From the NCBI RefSeq assembly GCF_004152935.1, contig NZ_SETE01000003.1:451876-515875 (forward strand): 64,000 bases of DNA, given 5' to 3'. Positions 36,683 through 45,278 of this stretch are shown one piece after another; the stretch's first letter is position 1; every line of letters begins with the position of its first letter. This DNA is from Brumimicrobium glaciale (lineage in GTDB: Bacteria > Bacteroidota > Bacteroidia > Flavobacteriales_D > Crocinitomicaceae). Below the pieces are notes generated by a model. It saw nothing but the letters and a program-made list of their open reading frames with translations. It was not told the origin of the DNA and made no database searches. A program made the position numbers and the translations under genes.

Positions 36683-37099
36683 ATGAAAGCAATTTTAAGT
36701 GTATTATTATTTATCCCTGTGATGCTTTTTTCACAAGTACCAATAACTGTTGCGAGTCAAGAAGGAGCTCAAAATAAGGGTGAAATTTTTGAAGAAGTGG
36801 ATGTAGAAGCAAACTTTCCAGGAGGGGCTGCTGAAATGATGCAATATATCGCTCATAACGTAAAGTATCCAGAAATTTCAATGGAAAATGGAGAACAAGG
36901 TAAAGTATTCGTTGAGTTTGTTGTCAATAAAGACGGCTCTGTTAGCAATATTAAAATTTTAAGAGGCGTTTCTAAAGATATTGATGTGGAAGCTATGGGA
37001 GTAGTGAAAAATATGCCAAAATGGACGCCAGCAGAAATCGAAGGGAAGAAAGTAAGATCAATTGCTAGAATACCAATTAATTTTATCCTTACCGATTAA
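36683..37099 (+). CDS. Secreted TonB C-terminal-domain protein
   Basis: 138 aa with a signal peptide (MKAILSVLLFIPVMLFSQ). The rest is a single TonB_C domain (about 45-138): VDVEANFPGGAAEMMQYIAHNVKYP, GKVFVEFVVNKDGSVSNIKILRG, NMPKWTPAEIEGKKV, ending in RIPINFIL. In TonB this domain contacts outer-membrane transporters, but here it lacks the membrane anchor and proline linker and is free in the periplasm, as often seen in Bacteroidota. Function unknown. A -7 element TACATTTG lies at 36633-36640 and a strong terminator follows. A broken paralogue lies just upstream. Confidence 0.85.
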   Translation: MKAILSVLLFIPVMLFSQVPITVASQEGAQNKGEIFEEVDVEANFPGGAAEMMQYIAHNVKYPEISMENGEQGKVFVEFVVNKDGSVSNIKILRGVSKDIDVEAMGVVKNMPKWTPAEIEGKKVRSIARIPINFILTD

Positions 37100-37119
37100 G
37101 ATAAAATATTAAGCATAAA

Positions 37120-37145
37120 AAAAATCGAGCCTTGGCTCGATTTTT
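37120..37145 (+). terminator. Intrinsic terminator after the TonB_C gene
   Basis: AAAAATCGAGCC / GGCTCGATTTTT arms with a 2-nt loop. It lies between convergent genes and could also serve ispG. Confidence 0.85.
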
Positions 37146-37190
37146 TTGTTTTGTATAGTTTTTAATTTTTAGGAAGCTAACTAGAAATAC

Positions 37191-39110
37191 TTAATACTCC
37201 TTTTTAGGTTCCACCCAATCTCCATTTTCTTTAATCAACTGAATCAAAGCATCAACAGCTTCTGCTTCAGGAACATTTTTCTTAACAACGGTCTTCTCTT
37301 TGTACAAGTGAATTTTCCCCGGACGTGTCCCAACATATCCGTAATCTGCATCTGCCATTTCTCCTGGCCCATTTACAATACAGCCCATAATTCCAATCTT
37401 CAAACCTTTCAAATGAGAAGTGTGTTTTCTGATTTTAGCTGTTGTTTCTTGTAAATCAAATAGTGTTCTACCACATGAAGGACAAGAAATATATTCAGTT
37501 TTAGAAATACGTGTTCTCGTTGCTTGAAGTATTCCAAAACTCGTTGTATTTACCAATTGTGGAGATACTTTTTCTGTTGAATTTACCCATACTCCATCTC
37601 CGAATCCATCAATTAAAACACTTCCTATTTTAGCAGATTGCCACAATTGAAATGATTCTAAATCCTTCGTTTCAGTGGTATGTTTTAGAATTACAGGTAA
37701 ATCGATATTGTGTAAAACCAATGTACGGTAAAAATTACGCATTACTTGTGTGTAATTTTCTGAAGGCGCTTCAATAACCAAAACCACATCATTTAAAAAT
37801 TGAATCTTATCAATTTCCGCTGTGTTTTTAGGATCCCAATTCAAGAAATTTAATTTTTTATGTTTGAATCCGTTTATTGGAATTGATTTATATAAAGGAT
37901 AGAAATGTTTCTTATTCGAATAGTTTTTCTCCCAATGTTCAGCATTCGCAACAACTCCTAACATTCCTGGAATTTCAAAATCTACAGTTTGATTACCAAT
38001 AAAAACATAATCAGCGGCCAAGTCTTGCATTGTCCACTTATCTAATGTTTTAGAATAATTGTAACCAAATCCAAAGAAATTAGCTTCAGAAATTGATTCT
38101 TTTTCACTTAAATCTGCAAAGACAATCGGATGATTTTTCTCACCAATATTAGTGATTTCCATCGCTTCCCTTCTTTTGTAAACTAGAGGATCGTAAGGCA
38201 ATTGAAGATCGTTTTTGAATTCTTCAACCCCATCTTCTTTATAATTTTGTGCTAGTTTTTCAGCCACAGGGATTTCCGCTTCAGGAGCTTCGGTTAAAGA
38301 AACACGAATAGTATCACCCAATCCGTCTTCCAACAAAGCACCAATTCCAACAGCAGATTTAATTCTACCATCTTCACCATCTCCAGCTTCTGTAACCCCT
38401 AAATGCAAAGGATAAATCTTCCCTTCGTCCAGCATTCTCGCCACCAAGAAGCGATAAGCTTGAACCATCACTAAGGTATTACTCGCTTTCATCGAAATTA
38501 CAATTTCATGGAAATCATGTTTCTGACAAATATGAATAAACTCCATAGCTGATTCGACCATTCCTTCTGGCGTATCACCAAATCGACTTAGAATTCGATC
38601 AGAAAGGGAACCGTGATTCGTTCCAATACGCATTGCAGTTCCGTTTTTCTTGCATAAAAGAACCAAAGGCGTAAATTTCTCTTCGATTCTTAGCAATTCC
38701 TCACGGTAACTTGCATCTGTATAATCGATTTCTTCGAACTTCTTCTTATCAGCATAATTTCCAGGATTCACGCGTACTTTTTCTACGATTCCTGCAGCAA
38801 TTTCCGCAGCATTTGGTGTAAAATGAATATCAGCAACCAAAGGAGTATCATATCCACGCTCCATTAATCCCTTCTTAATTTCAGCCAAATTATAAGCTTC
38901 TTTCTTCGAAGGTGCAGTCAATCGAACCAATTCACAACCCACATCAATCATGCGAATAGATTCCTCAATAGAACCTTCCGTGTCCATTGTGTCTCGGGTC
39001 GTCATGGATTGGATTCTAATCGGATGCTCTCCTCCTATTCCTAGTTTTCCTACAGTTACCTCATGTGTTTTTAATCGCGTACGATTAAATGGATCATTGC
39101 AATATTTCAT
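37191..39110 (-). CDS. ispG: 4-hydroxy-3-methylbut-2-enyl-diphosphate synthase
   Basis: 639-aa IspG/GcpE of the long type found in Bacteroidota, plants and chlamydiae, which carries an extra central domain. It reductively opens MEcPP to HMBPP in the non-mevalonate isoprenoid pathway. The [4Fe-4S] ligands are visible in ISCPSCGRTLFDLQ (about 543) and GIMGCIVNGPGEMADADYGYVG (about 577). The TIM-barrel start is VGKLGIGGEHPIRIQSMTTRDT. I use the ATG at 39110 because the upstream extension crosses the -7 element at 39130-39137. Cytoplasmic, essential. Confidence 0.95.
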   Translation of the reverse strand: MKYCNDPFNRTRLKTHEVTVGKLGIGGEHPIRIQSMTTRDTMDTEGSIEESIRMIDVGCELVRLTAPSKKEAYNLAEIKKGLMERGYDTPLVADIHFTPNAAEIAAGIVEKVRVNPGNYADKKKFEEIDYTDASYREELLRIEEKFTPLVLLCKKNGTAMRIGTNHGSLSDRILSRFGDTPEGMVESAMEFIHICQKHDFHEIVISMKASNTLVMVQAYRFLVARMLDEGKIYPLHLGVTEAGDGEDGRIKSAVGIGALLEDGLGDTIRVSLTEAPEAEIPVAEKLAQNYKEDGVEEFKNDLQLPYDPLVYKRREAMEITNIGEKNHPIVFADLSEKESISEANFFGFGYNYSKTLDKWTMQDLAADYVFIGNQTVDFEIPGMLGVVANAEHWEKNYSNKKHFYPLYKSIPINGFKHKKLNFLNWDPKNTAEIDKIQFLNDVVLVIEAPSENYTQVMRNFYRTLVLHNIDLPVILKHTTETKDLESFQLWQSAKIGSVLIDGFGDGVWVNSTEKVSPQLVNTTSFGILQATRTRISKTEYISCPSCGRTLFDLQETTAKIRKHTSHLKGLKIGIMGCIVNGPGEMADADYGYVGTRPGKIHLYKEKTVVKKNVPEAEAVDALIQLIKENGDWVEPKKEY

Positions 39111-39129
39111 TCTTGGTGCGTTTGACAAG

Positions 39130-39137
39130 CAAAAATA
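39130..39137 (-). promoter_or_regulatory. -7 promoter element for ispG
   Basis: Minus strand reads TATTTTTG, 19 bp upstream of the ATG at 39110, which fixes the ispG start. Confidence 0.55.
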
Positions 39138-39180
39138 ATACATCTCCGCTGCTATTGTAACAAATGGTGAAAAGAAATGT

Positions 39181-39342
39181 TGGCTTCGTCTGCGCTCCGC
39201 CAAAGAAAATGGCTCTACTCAGCCAACACGAAAGGCACTGCTCAGCCAACGAAAATGGCTACCATATTAATGAACAGGAAAATGTTTAGGGTTAATCTTA
39301 ATATAATATAACTTCTTAAACGGTGACTGAGCGTAATCGAAG
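39181..39342. repeat. Block of short dispersed CAGCCAAC / ACTTCGAC-type repeats
   Basis: Repeated CTCAGCCAAC with AAAATGGCT units (about 39208-39262) and a reverse copy of the ACTTCGAC-type repeat, GGTGACTGAGCGTAATCGAAG without its last base at 39322-39342. No gene. Confidence 0.5.
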
Positions 39343-39454
39343 GCAGCATTCAAGAAGTAATATTTTGATTTGCTCAATTATTTGATTGCCTTAAATCTTG
39401 TTTTCACCTGATTCACAGATGAATGCCACTTTACTAAAACAAAAAAAACACCTC

Positions 39455-39781
39455 ATGCCAAAAGGATATATGTACATATTAGAATGCTCCAATGGGAGTT
39501 ATTATACCGGAAGTACAAAGTATTTGAAATTCAGAATTAAACAACACCAAAGTGGTGAAGGAGCAAATCATACCTCCAAATATTTGCCCGTCAAATTGGT
39601 TTATTTTGAGGAATTCGATCGAATAGATCACGCTTTTTACCGTGAAAAACAAGTTCAAGGATGGAGTCGGAAGAAGAAAGAGGGGCTGATATATGGTGAT
39701 TTCGATAAATTACATATCGAGGCTGAGTGTAAAAACGATTCGCATTATAGGGGCTTCGACTACGCTCAGCCCTCTGAATAG
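39455..39781 (+). CDS. GIY-YIG nuclease superfamily protein
   Basis: 108 aa from the ATG at 39455 (MPKGYMYILECSNG); an upstream ATG at 39419 is possible. Members of this small stand-alone group (COG2827/UPF0213 type) are predicted single-strand or structure-selective endonucleases. The GIY-YIG core is visible as YMYILECSNGSYYTGST, with Arg in KFRIKQHQSGEGANHT and the catalytic Glu in FYREKQVQGWS. The final residues RGFDYAQPSE are encoded by a dispersed ACTTCGAC-type repeat (39753-39771), so the natural C-terminus was probably replaced. Biological role unknown. Confidence 0.85.
   Translation: MPKGYMYILECSNGSYYTGSTKYLKFRIKQHQSGEGANHTSKYLPVKLVYFEEFDRIDHAFYREKQVQGWSRKKKEGLIYGDFDKLHIEAECKNDSHYRGFDYAQPSE
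39753..39771 (+). repeat. Dispersed GCTTCGACTACGCTCAGCC repeat
   Basis: Copy of a short repeat also seen, in either orientation and diverged, at 1836-1852, 11567-11580, 36019-36040 and 39322-39342. This copy is inside the 3' end of the GIY-YIG gene. Confidence 0.65.
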
Positions 39782-39825
39782 AAATCCTCTCAGCCTTCTG
39801 AATAAATTTTCGCTTAGCCCCAAAC

Positions 39826-39865
39826 AAAAAAGAGACCATCAATTAGTTTTGACAGTCTCTTTTTT
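39826..39865. terminator. Bidirectional intrinsic terminator
   Basis: AAAAAAGAGAC / GTCTCTTTTTT arms, extended by TCAA/TTGA pairing inside. Located between the GIY-YIG gene and the convergent T9SS cargo gene. Confidence 0.8.
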
Positions 39866-39883
39866 AATTTTAATTGAATATTA

Positions 39884-40846
39884 TTATTTAATAAACTTTC
39901 TACTCAGAATCATACCGTTTTCCCCTGTGATTTGAACGAAGTAAACTCCATTTTCTAAATCTGAAACATTTATTTTGGTGTCATTTAAAATCATATTATT
40001 TTGAGTATTCTTTATCATGATTTCTCCAAGACTATTAACAATCTTTACTTCAGTTATTTCTAAGTTATTCAAACTTTTGAAGTTGATGTTTTCAGTTGCT
40101 GGATTTGGATAAATTTCAAATGATTTACTTTCTTCTGATAACAGAGCTAAAGAACTGTTTGTGCTATAAAATCCATTAGAACCTGCTGGTTGTCCATCTA
40201 CACTTATTTCTGTAATTGCAGCTACTGGATCTGGGTATCCAGCTAAATACCAAGTATAAGCGTCAACAACATAAGTAATTGTACCACCTTGATAAACATC
40301 GCTATATTCTTGGTGAAGAGCCACACGAATGACATCGTTATATGTTCCATTTGGTGTAATTACTGTACCGTAACCATCATACGTAACTTCATCTGTTCCC
40401 GCACGAGTAAAGTTCATCCCTGAGAAAAATGTAGCTTCAAATGTATTTGTTTCGCTGGCGTTGTAAGTTAAAGGGTAAAATAATATTTTACTTGGATCGG
40501 TGTATGTAATTATTGTACCACCTGCATCAATTCCCCATAAATACTTCCCTGTAGCATCCTCTTGATAGTAAGCTTCAGAATTAGCTTGTGAACTACCTGT
40601 GATAGTTGTGTTTGGAAAACTTGGATTAGCTGCTGTAATTGTGTTAACATTAGTTCCAGAGGAAGTGAAAGCACTAAAGTCCCAAGTAACGTTTGCTCCT
40701 CCAGGTCCTGGGTTTATGTATTGAGCAGTAGAACTTTCATAGCTCATTCCAATTTGATAATTTAAGTCACTGGAATTTAAAACTGGTTGGGCTAAAGTTG
40801 AAGCAGATATTAATACCCCAAATAAATTAAGTAAAGATTTTTTCAT
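39884..40846 (-). CDS. Secreted protein with T9SS type A C-terminal sorting domain
   Basis: 320 aa. A signal peptide (MKKSLLNLFGVLISASTLAQ) directs export, and the last 75 residues form a Por-secretion/T9SS type A sorting domain: FEIYPNPATENINFKS, VKIVNSLGEIM, NVSDLENGVYFVQIT, ending SRKFIK. The protein should cross the outer membrane by the type IX system and be anchored or released. The central part (about 20-240) is Gly/Thr/Ser-rich and beta-type (NVTWDFSAFTSSGTN) with no recognised enzyme motif. A cell-surface adhesin or structural role is plausible but unproven. Confidence 0.88.
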   Translation of the reverse strand: MKKSLLNLFGVLISASTLAQPVLNSSDLNYQIGMSYESSTAQYINPGPGGANVTWDFSAFTSSGTNVNTITAANPSFPNTTITGSSQANSEAYYQEDATGKYLWGIDAGGTIITYTDPSKILFYPLTYNASETNTFEATFFSGMNFTRAGTDEVTYDGYGTVITPNGTYNDVIRVALHQEYSDVYQGGTITYVVDAYTWYLAGYPDPVAAITEISVDGQPAGSNGFYSTNSSLALLSEESKSFEIYPNPATENINFKSLNNLEITEVKIVNSLGEIMIKNTQNNMILNDTKINVSDLENGVYFVQITGENGMILSRKFIK

Positions 40847-41447
40847 AATATAATAGTTTAAGTTAAAAGCATGAAAGTAACATAAATATATTAGTCTTTT
40901 GATCTACTTATCACTAAAACAACCCCTCAACCTTCTGAAAAAGAATTGTAATTGAAGTGTCTTTCTAAACTTAGTTCGTTCAGAAAATAATTATTTATGA
41001 TGAAAACAACTCCTTTTATATCTGTATTTAATGATACTTTTCGTTTATGTTAATAATGATTCTGACAATAAATAGTTTTAAAGAAACTGGTCAATCGCTA
41101 ATGCATCATATATTATTGATGGAAGTGCAATTCTACCTAATTTTAAAGCGTTGAATATTGGTAGCGCTGTGGGAGTCCAATTAAAATCGAGTTGACTTAC
41201 CATTTTTTAGTTCGAGTTCTTAGTCTGAATAAGTTTAATTCGAAGTAGCTGTGCTCGAAATCAACTCCTTCAATTCGCAATAAATTCCTCCAAATATTAA
41301 ATAAATTATTATTTTTAGTCTATGAAACCTCTGTATGTTAGACATTACTGTCCGTTTTTCAGGATAAATAATCAACTTATAAAGGATTTCTAAAGCTTTG
41401 ATAAAGCGCTGGTAATTATCATAAATATTTAACTAAAATCAATTAAA
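40847..41447. other. Gene-free gap of 600 bp
   Basis: No intact gene. A 36-codon open stretch near 41085-41194 reads ANASYIIDGSAILPNF and ends VGVQLKSS-stop; it looks like the last strands of a decayed membrane or secreted protein, but is too short to assign. No promoter or terminator stands out. Confidence 0.4.
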
Positions 41448-41876
41448 ATGAAGGAATTTAAGAAGTTTATCGCCAAAGGAAATGTGATTGATATGGCTGT
41501 GGGTTTGATCATGGCAACTTATTTTGGAGCAATTGTCAAATCACTAGTAAATGATATATTAATGCCACCAATTGGGAAATTATTAGGAGGTGTTGACTTT
41601 TCAAAATTAAAGTATGTAATTCAATCAGGAACTGCTGAGTCTGCAGAAGGAGCTGGTGATGGAATTGCAGAAGTAGCGATTACTTATGGTGCATTTATAA
41701 ATACGATCATCACATTTTTAATCGTAGCATTCGCAATTTTTATGGTTGTGAAAATGTACAATAAAATGAAAGAAAGAATGGAGAAGAAAGAAGAGGTTGT
41801 TGCAGCTGCTCCAGAAGCTCTTTCGAAACAAGAAACGCTTTTAATTGAGATTAGAGATTTGTTGAAAAAACAATAA
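41448..41876 (+). CDS. mscL: Large-conductance mechanosensitive channel
   Basis: 142-aa MscL, a homopentameric inner-membrane channel that opens under high membrane tension and releases solutes on osmotic downshock. The amphipathic N-terminal helix and pore helix TM1 read FKKFIAKGNVIDMAVGLIMATYFGAIVKSLVNDILMPPIG (about 4-42), which carries the family-defining Gly/Ala spacing. TM2 is IITFLIVAFAIFMVVKM (about 85-101), followed by a charged cytoplasmic helix (KERMEKKEEVV, ETLLIEIRDLLKK). Length is normal. Single gene with its own terminator. Confidence 0.96.
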   Translation: MKEFKKFIAKGNVIDMAVGLIMATYFGAIVKSLVNDILMPPIGKLLGGVDFSKLKYVIQSGTAESAEGAGDGIAEVAITYGAFINTIITFLIVAFAIFMVVKMYNKMKERMEKKEEVVAAAPEALSKQETLLIEIRDLLKKQ

Positions 41877-41894
41877 AACGAAAATATTTATAAG

Positions 41895-41920
41895 AAAAGC
41901 CTCGTTGATTCGGGGCTTTT
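41895..41920 (+). terminator. Intrinsic terminator of mscL
   Basis: AAAAGCCTCG / CGGGGCTTTT arms (one G-U pair), 6-nt loop, followed by TT. Confidence 0.8.
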
Positions 41921-41970
41921 TTGGCGCTTAGGATTAGATAAATGTCTGATTTTTATCTGGAGAAACTTTT

Positions 41971-42032
41971 TGCGGTGAATAAAATCTCTATTCGCCTTAA
42001 ATATGCGGTGAATAAGTTATATATTTACTGCA
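41971..42032. promoter_or_regulatory. Two tandem operator-like inverted repeats before the Fic gene
   Basis: Site 1: TGCGGTGAATA (from 41971), 7-nt spacer, TATTCGCC (41989-41996). Site 2: TGCGGTGAATA (42004-42014), 7-nt spacer, TATTTACTGCA (42022-42032). Both have the same left arm and the same spacer length, and site 2 ends 2 bp before the Fic ATG. This is what an autorepressor operator would look like; the Fic protein itself carries a C-terminal winged helix. Confidence 0.65.
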
Positions 42033-42034
42033 TT

Positions 42035-43132
42035 ATGACAAAATATATTTACCAATATGATCAATGGCCTGATTTCACTTGGGATGAAAGGCAGATTAAT
42101 TCAACCTTAGGAAAGGTAAGGCATTTGCAAGGAAAAATTTTCGGGCAAATGGATAATATTGGATTTACTTTGAAGGAAGAGGCTATTTTATCTAATCTAA
42201 CAATAGACGTTCTTAAATCATCTGAAATAGAAGGAGAAAATTTAAACTATGATCAAGTTCGTTCATCCATTGCAAGAAGATTAGGAGTTAACTTTGCAGG
42301 AATGGTTCCTTCAGAAAGAGATGTAGATGGAGTCGTAGAGATGATATTGGATGCAACACAAAATTTCAAAAAACCATTAACCGAAGAAAGAATTTTTAGT
42401 TGGCATGCTTCATTATTCCCAACAGGCTGGAGTGGTATGCATAGAATTGAAGTCGGACGCTATCGAAAAGAAGAAATGCAAATTGTTTCTGGAGCAATGG
42501 GAAGAGAGAAAGTTCATTTTCAAGCACCTTCTCCTGAAGTTGTTAAATCAGAAATGGATGTTTTTCTAAAATGGTTTGAAGAAGATAATAGTTTAGACGC
42601 AGTATTAAAATCTGCAATTGCACATTTTTGGTTTATTATAATTCATCCTTTTGACGATGGGAATGGTCGAGTTGCTAGAGCAATATCTGATTTGTTATTA
42701 GCACGTTCTGAGGAAAGCGCTCAAAGATTTTACAGTCTTTCTAGCCAAATTCTGATTGAAAGAAAGGTGTATTATGAAGTTTTACAAAATGTTCAAAATA
42801 ATAGTGGAGACATCACAGAATGGTTAGATTGGTTTTTAAATTGTCTCTTTCGTGCATTGAAATCTACCGAAGAAACCATTACAAGAACACTTGGAAAAGC
42901 TGGTTTTTGGGAAAAACATAAGGAAACAGAATTGAATAGCAGACAAAGATTGATGTTGAATAAATTATTGGATGGTTTTACGGGAAAACTAAAAACATCA
43001 AAATGGGCGAAAATCACTAAATGTTCTGTTGATACTGCTTTGAGAGATATCAAGGATTTGATGAATAAAGGAATTTTAAAGCAAGAGGAATCTGGAGGAA
43101 GAAGTACAAATTATGAAATGATTGAAGTATAA
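42035..43132 (+). CDS. Fic family protein with DUF4172 and C-terminal winged helix
   Basis: 365 aa from the ATG at 42035; a longer frame upstream merely reads through the operator repeats. The start YIYQYDQWPDFTWDE is DUF4172. An inhibitory-type motif SSEIEGE (about 61-66, S-xxx-E-G) precedes the Fic core, whose active loop HPFDDGNGRVAR (about 203-214) is canonical, so it should transfer AMP (or another nucleotide) to a protein hydroxyl. The C-terminus (about 315-365, LKTSKWAKITKCSVDTALRDI) is a winged-helix DNA-binding domain. It is therefore a candidate self-regulating toxin-like AMPylator. Target unknown. Confidence 0.92.
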   Translation: MTKYIYQYDQWPDFTWDERQINSTLGKVRHLQGKIFGQMDNIGFTLKEEAILSNLTIDVLKSSEIEGENLNYDQVRSSIARRLGVNFAGMVPSERDVDGVVEMILDATQNFKKPLTEERIFSWHASLFPTGWSGMHRIEVGRYRKEEMQIVSGAMGREKVHFQAPSPEVVKSEMDVFLKWFEEDNSLDAVLKSAIAHFWFIIIHPFDDGNGRVARAISDLLLARSEESAQRFYSLSSQILIERKVYYEVLQNVQNNSGDITEWLDWFLNCLFRALKSTEETITRTLGKAGFWEKHKETELNSRQRLMLNKLLDGFTGKLKTSKWAKITKCSVDTALRDIKDLMNKGILKQEESGGRSTNYEMIEV

Positions 43133-43254
43133 TTATTAGTGTTTTAAATCAACCAACTGTCATTCAAAAAATGATTGATTTTCCTTAATTACCTCAAAAT
43201 TCCCAATTCTTTCTATATTTCAATCTTATACTTGCGAAGTATTAAATTTACAAT

Positions 43255-43932
43255 ATGAAAATTCTAATCATTGAGGACGAGGGAGATTTACGCGAAACGA
43301 TTAAAGAATCGCTGTTAAAAGAGAAATACATTGTGGAGACAGCTGCAGATTTTACTTCGGCTTTTGAAAAGATTTCTATTTATGATTACGATTGTATTTT
43401 ATTGGATATTATGCTTCCAAATGGCAATGGATTAGATTTACTCGAAGAACTTAAAAAGAACGGGAAATCGGAAAATGTGATCATCATTTCGGCGAAAAAT
43501 TCTTTAGATGACAAAGTAAAAGGTTTGGCTTTAGGAGCCGATGATTATTTGACAAAACCATTTCATCTAGCTGAACTTAATGCCAGAATAAATGCAGTAT
43601 TGCGCAGAAAGAACTTCAAAGGAAAAGACTGTATTGAAGTTGAAAATGTTGTTTTAGATATCCAAGAAAGAACGCTAACAATCGATAATAGAAATATTCA
43701 TTTGAACAAGAAGGAATTTGACATCTTGAACTACTTTTTGAGTAATAAAAACCGTTTAATTACCAAAACGGCTTTGGCTGAATATGTTTGGGGAGACCAC
43801 ATTGACCAAGCAGATAATTTTGATTTTATTTATTATCAAATCAAGAATCTAAGAAAGAAATTAGAGGAATCTAATGCGCAAATAATTATAGAAATGATTT
43901 ATGGAATTGGATATAAATTAACTGAAAAATGA
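43255..43932 (+). CDS. OmpR-family response regulator
   Basis: 225 aa. Receiver domain (1-118) with acidic residues IIEDEGDL, phosphoacceptor Asp51 in ILLDIMLPNG and Lys in YLTKPFH. The C-terminal winged-helix domain (about 128-225) follows the OmpR/PhoB pattern (IHLNKKEFDILNYFLSN, ending IYGIGYKL). It should bind direct repeats upstream of its target genes. The kinase gene overlaps its end by 4 bp, and the two PepSY-like genes downstream are likely targets. Confidence 0.94.
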   Translation: MKILIIEDEGDLRETIKESLLKEKYIVETAADFTSAFEKISIYDYDCILLDIMLPNGNGLDLLEELKKNGKSENVIIISAKNSLDDKVKGLALGADDYLTKPFHLAELNARINAVLRRKNFKGKDCIEVENVVLDIQERTLTIDNRNIHLNKKEFDILNYFLSNKNRLITKTALAEYVWGDHIDQADNFDFIYYQIKNLRKKLEESNAQIIIEMIYGIGYKLTEK

Positions 43933-45215
43933 AACTTTTAAATCGGTCGTTAATTTATCTTTCTGCGGTGTTTTTTATCATCATCGGAGTTTGGTCAGTC
44001 ATTTTTTATTTTAATCTAAAAGATGAAATTCGGGACAGTATAGATGACGGAATAGATAATAATCGATTGCTGATTTTAATAAAAGTACACAGTGATTCAA
44101 CGCTTCTTACCCAAAATGAATTTGGAGGAAATAACTTTAAAATTCATCCTGTTTCAAAAGAAAAAGCGCTTGCATACAGAGATGTTTTTAAGGATACGAT
44201 GATGTATCGACTTAATGAAAATGATTTAGAACCTGTTCGACTTTTGAATTCAGCATTTGAACACAATGACCAATATTACCGCATTACAGTAATTTCCTCT
44301 TTGGTGGAAGAAGATGATTTGATTGAAGACTCTTTTTGGAGTGTTGTTTCGTTATTTATTATACTGGTTGTCAGTATTATAATTGTAAATAATTTTGTTT
44401 TAAGAAAGATTTGGAATCCATTTTATGACATTCTGAATCAACTCAAAACCTACCGATTAGACAAAAATGAAAAGTCAATTGAAATCAACTCAAATATTAA
44501 AGAATTTATTCAACTGCAGGAAGCTGCCAACACATTAATTAACCGTTCAAAAGAAGCTTTTCTTTCCCAAAAGGAATTTACAGAAAATGCTTCTCATGAA
44601 CTCCAAACTCCTATTGCTATTATCATAGGAAAATTAGAATTATTGCTGGAATCTAAAGATTTGAAAGACGAAGATGCAAATACAATTGCTAATGTAATTA
44701 ACATTGCGGACAGATTAAAAAGATTGAATAATTCGCTTTTACTCCTCGCAAAAATTGAAAATAAACAGTTTTTAGAGGAAGAAACTATTTCACTAAATGA
44801 GACCGCTAAAAATCTCTTATCAAATTATGATGAATTATTAGCGTTCAAGCAAATTGAATATGAACTAGATGAAACCAAAGATTTAAAAGTAAAAATGAAT
44901 CCAGCTTTAGCTGATATACTGCTTTCGAACTTGATTAAAAACGCAATATTCCACAATAAGAAGGATGGAAATATTAGATTAACCTTTACATCAGAAGAGT
45001 TTATTGTTTGTAACACAGGGAATCCATTCTCATTAAATCCTGATACTATTTTCAATCGTTTTGAGAAAGACCAAACTAAAAAAGACAGTACAGGTTTGGG
45101 TTTGTCGATCAGCATTGCGATTTGTAATTCATATAATCTGAAAATCAATTATGGATTTGCAGAAAATCAACATTGTTTTAAAATAAATTTCAATAATATT
45201 CTTGCTCAGGTTTAA
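43929..45215 (+). CDS. Sensor histidine kinase
   Basis: 428 aa, starting in the stop of the regulator gene (ATGA overlap). TM1 at about 8-28, a periplasmic sensor of about 110 residues (no recognised fold), TM2 at about 138-160 (VVSLFIILVVSIIIVNNFVL), then a linker and the dimerisation domain with the phosphoacceptor His223 in ENASHELQTPIAI. ATP domain: N-box NLIKNAIFHNKK, G-region FIVCNTGNPFSLNP and GLGLSISIA. It phosphorylates the partner regulator 43255-43932 and is a close match to the RprX-like kinases of the phylum. Confidence 0.93.
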   Translation: MKLLNRSLIYLSAVFFIIIGVWSVIFYFNLKDEIRDSIDDGIDNNRLLILIKVHSDSTLLTQNEFGGNNFKIHPVSKEKALAYRDVFKDTMMYRLNENDLEPVRLLNSAFEHNDQYYRITVISSLVEEDDLIEDSFWSVVSLFIILVVSIIIVNNFVLRKIWNPFYDILNQLKTYRLDKNEKSIEINSNIKEFIQLQEAANTLINRSKEAFLSQKEFTENASHELQTPIAIIIGKLELLLESKDLKDEDANTIANVINIADRLKRLNNSLLLLAKIENKQFLEEETISLNETAKNLLSNYDELLAFKQIEYELDETKDLKVKMNPALADILLSNLIKNAIFHNKKDGNIRLTFTSEEFIVCNTGNPFSLNPDTIFNRFEKDQTKKDSTGLGLSISIAICNSYNLKINYGFAENQHCFKINFNNILAQV

Positions 45216-45223
45216 ATTCCAAA

Positions 45224-45251
45224 TTGTTTCCAGAATCGTGCTTTAAGTTTG
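45224..45251 (+). promoter_or_regulatory. Promoter for the PepSY-like genes
   Basis: TTG at 45224-45226, 17-nt spacer, TAAGTTTG at 45244-45251. It lies between the kinase and the first PepSY-like gene, giving that pair its own start. Confidence 0.65.
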
Positions 45252-45278
45252 TAGTATAAAAATTAAAAACAAATAAAA

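Noticed and set aside
39591-39842. 83-codon minus-strand frame near the GIY-YIG gene
   Set aside because: Antisense to a supported gene and built largely from repeat sequence.
41085-41194. 36-codon remnant as a real gene
   Set aside because: No start codon in a sensible position, no promoter; at most a decayed C-terminus.
41942-42034. 31-codon N-terminal extension of the Fic protein
   Set aside because: It translates the two operator repeats; the DUF4172 start YIYQYDQW follows ATG 42035 as in homologues.
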